Positions 61,977 through 64,000 of a stretch of 64,000 nt of DNA are shown here, piece after piece. The notes beneath the pieces are model-generated. The model was not told the origin of the DNA. It made no database searches and saw only the letters and a program-made list of their open reading frames with translations. The stretch is from Clusia tigrina. Taxonomy: Eukaryota; Arthropoda; Insecta; Diptera; Clusiidae. Within the stretch, counting starts at the first letter, position 1; each line of letters opens with the position of its first letter. Both the position numbers and the translations under genes were made by a program. Location of the stretch: NCBI GenBank assembly GCA_920105625.2, contig OV050031.1, positions 1,715,501-1,779,500 on the forward strand. The letters are read 5' to 3'.

Positions 61977-62042
61977 AGGTAGGTAAGAGTGGCAGCGTTC
62001 TACGCAAAAGCACACTTAAGCACATATAATGGCTCATTGTGG
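61977..62042 (-). mobile_element. Short LINE tail, fourth subfamily, copy 2
   Basis: The minus strand has GCTTAAGTGTGCTTTTGCG and CGCTGCCACTCTTACCTACC. It is nearly the same as 53013-53083. Confidence 0.65.
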
Positions 62043-62840
62043 TGAATAATGATGATGATAATGGCATATAATTATCCTTTCCAATTAAACCAATACCATG
62101 TCCATTGCCACGATTTTTTGTACATTGAATTTCATTTTAAAGTTCTATATATTCTTAAAAAGCACTTTATATATGTATCAAAGTAAAGATCCATTCTTCA
62201 CTATCCTATAAATAAACAGTAATCTCATTCTGTCATTTAGTTTCGTACTCAGCTATTCCAACACACATTTAACTCGTTGAAGTTTGCTAAGTTTTGAGAA
62301 ACAATGCACTCGACTTCACGCATCCCAACCATAACTGGATCTGACGAAGAAAGATCGAGTAGATTTGATATAAAAATTCGCCACCATGTGTGATACTTGT
62401 CAAGACATAATTTCTATTTTTTTAATTTTTTTCTACATATATTTATGTATTGTATCTTCTAAACTTTGACTAACAATAAGTAAGCATAATTGAAACAAAA
62501 CTTCAGTCAAAACATTGTACAAATCATTGTAAATCAGCTCGAAAGAACAAGAAAAGAGTACTATCTACCGAAAAGGTGGTATCTTTAGTCTTTGGGATGC
62601 GAAAGTAATTTAGATGATTGACTTTTACTTGACCTTTACTTTAGAAAACTAATCCTCTAAGTTGAACTGACGAAATACGGATTGATTTCAATCAAACAAA
62701 GCTAAAACTAAACTAAATGATTGAGAACGTCATTTAAGGAAGCAACAATTCGGGTTTCAACCACCATATTTCGAGAAAGGTTGAATGAAAGCTTTCCTCC
62801 GCGTAGTACAGCTCTTTCATCCTATATCATATAGCAAAGA
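62043..62840. other. Intergenic DNA
   Basis: No gene recognised. Confidence 0.4.
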
Positions 62841-62844
62841 ATAT

Positions 62845-62915
62845 CCTCATCTTTCAAATAAATAGGGGCATCACAATAGATCTTTCAGGTCGCAGTGTAC
62901 GAGTATAACACCCTT
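62845..62915 (+). mobile_element. 3' end of the second LINE family
   Basis: CCTCATCTTTCAAATAAATA, GGCATCACAATAGATCT, TCAGGTCGCAGTGTA and TATAACACCC match the 3' end at 35935-36010, including the TAA stop. Confidence 0.75.
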
Positions 62916-64000
62916 CTATCATATATCAAAGAATATCCTTGGCATTTATACACAATAAATTTTATCAGTGTATACTCGGGCTTGCATTAGCACCCTGCGG
63001 TCGGCAAAGTAGTCGTTAAATTGAATTATTAAAAATTATTACCGCTAAGGTTCATAGAAACAATGGGCGCTAAATGGAAACAAACCAACGATTCTGCAAC
63101 ACGAACTAAGGCACACGGCAAACACCTTCACTGACAAATTGGTGCACGACTCAAAAACACCGACCAAAAGCAGTTAACTGCGGCGAGAAACGGAGAAACT
63201 ACAGCTACATACGATATGTTTATTATTTACGATCGCCAAGTTCGGTTGCTTGGTTGGTTGGTTGGTTGGTTGGTTGGTATTACCAAAGCGGACTTTCCAA
63301 AATAGCACCAAGCAAGCGAATCGTTGCAGCACAGCTCGCCCAACAGCTAGGCTAGCCAAAGCGATCGATGAGTACCAAACTATGCAAATGAACCAACACA
63401 GAGAACAGTTAAAATAATTTTTACGACTTGGCAAATTGAAGCAGAACCAACACGAAATATCCGTCCCGAACGTGGATGGTTTCGCAGGAGGTCAGAAAGG
63501 TTAAGTCCGCAGAAAATGCAAAACAGCGGAAATGAATGCAGCCAGAGAGACAATTGCCTAAAGCAGACGCAATGGCCTAAACTGGAATTCCGAAACCTGT
63601 ATTGAGACTAGCGGACACAGGATCCTTCGGTGAATAAAGCACACGGGCTCGCCAGTGGTCAGCCGGCAATGCCCGCTATCGAGCTCAATGCAAGCACAAA
63701 CTCCCTTTGGAGGTGACATATTGTGCGTTTATGCCGCGTGTCAAAGGTCAAAATAGCTGAAAATTTCTCAGCATATTTACGAATTTTAATGCGAGTTCGT
63801 TTCAAAATCCAGCTAAATTTATAAATTCTATTCCACAAAAACAGGAACTGCGTTTTATGTTGAACGAGTATGTTCGCAAGTACTGAATTTGAATAATACT
63901 CGTAGTAATCTAGCACAAAAGCGGACAATATCAAGTTAGTTAGTCCGACTTCCAACTTCAATTCCCACGTTCATCATCCTTCTCTGCTGGTAATCCCAAT
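62916..64000. other. Right-end intergenic DNA
   Basis: It holds a (TTGG)7 microsatellite at 63249-63278 and no recognised gene. Confidence 0.4.
63249..63278. repeat. (TTGG)n microsatellite
   Basis: Seven uninterrupted TTGG units. Confidence 0.95.

Overview
This window is nuclear DNA from a true fly, most likely an acalyptrate such as a tephritid fruit fly; the genus is inference only. It has short introns (one of 55 bp) with GT..AG ends, dipteran-type TATA and initiator promoters, mariner, hAT-type and LINE remnants, tRNA-derived SINEs, and a COG1 orthologue that can be assembled exon by exon. Coding exons join in frame across introns. There are no rRNA genes, CRISPR arrays or prokaryotic features.

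The gene-bearing part is roughly the first 25.5 kb. A plus-strand terminal exon of a Lys/Gly-rich protein (1223-1360) converges on Cog1 (6747-1806, minus, four exons, about 877 aa), a subunit of the conserved oligomeric Golgi complex. Cog1 is divergent with a nine-exon plus-strand gene (7354-9697, about 377 aa) for a protein with a RIIa dimerisation/docking domain and IQ motifs, of the sperm-flagellar SP17/CABYR type. Four related S1-family serine proteases follow: two on the minus strand (11204-10231 and 13809-12844) and two on the plus strand (20576-21557 and 24508-25477). All four share a phase-0 intron placed exactly before the Gly codon of GDSGGP and have Gly at the chymotrypsin-189 position. 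Three also carry Asp at position 226, the arrangement known from brachyurin-type proteases. The third gene of the group has lost both the usual activation site and Asp226.

From 25.5 kb to the right end I find no convincing protein-coding gene. That half holds mobile-element debris and tandem repeats: truncated LINE 3' ends from several subfamilies, two decayed mariners (one near 19-20 kb, one near 60-61 kb), a tRNA-derived SINE with a very long TTA/TAA tail, and many minisatellites with 10-85 bp units.

The most striking element is a small hAT-like MITE. It is present in five full copies plus one probable miniature remnant. It has 8-bp target duplications and CAGAGAAC...GTTCTCTG termini, and its interior is a 21-bp tandem array that varies from 2 to 13 units between copies. 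Two copies sit in intron 1 of the RIIa/IQ gene and two lie 24 bp apart at 49 kb. Other notable items are a 49-bp palindromic element with an 8-bp target duplication between Cog1 and the RIIa/IQ gene, LINE tails with clear 9-bp and 15-bp target duplications (one nested in a mariner), a 23-bp minisatellite that expanded inside a mariner transposase frame, and a microRNA-like hairpin at 61.8 kb.
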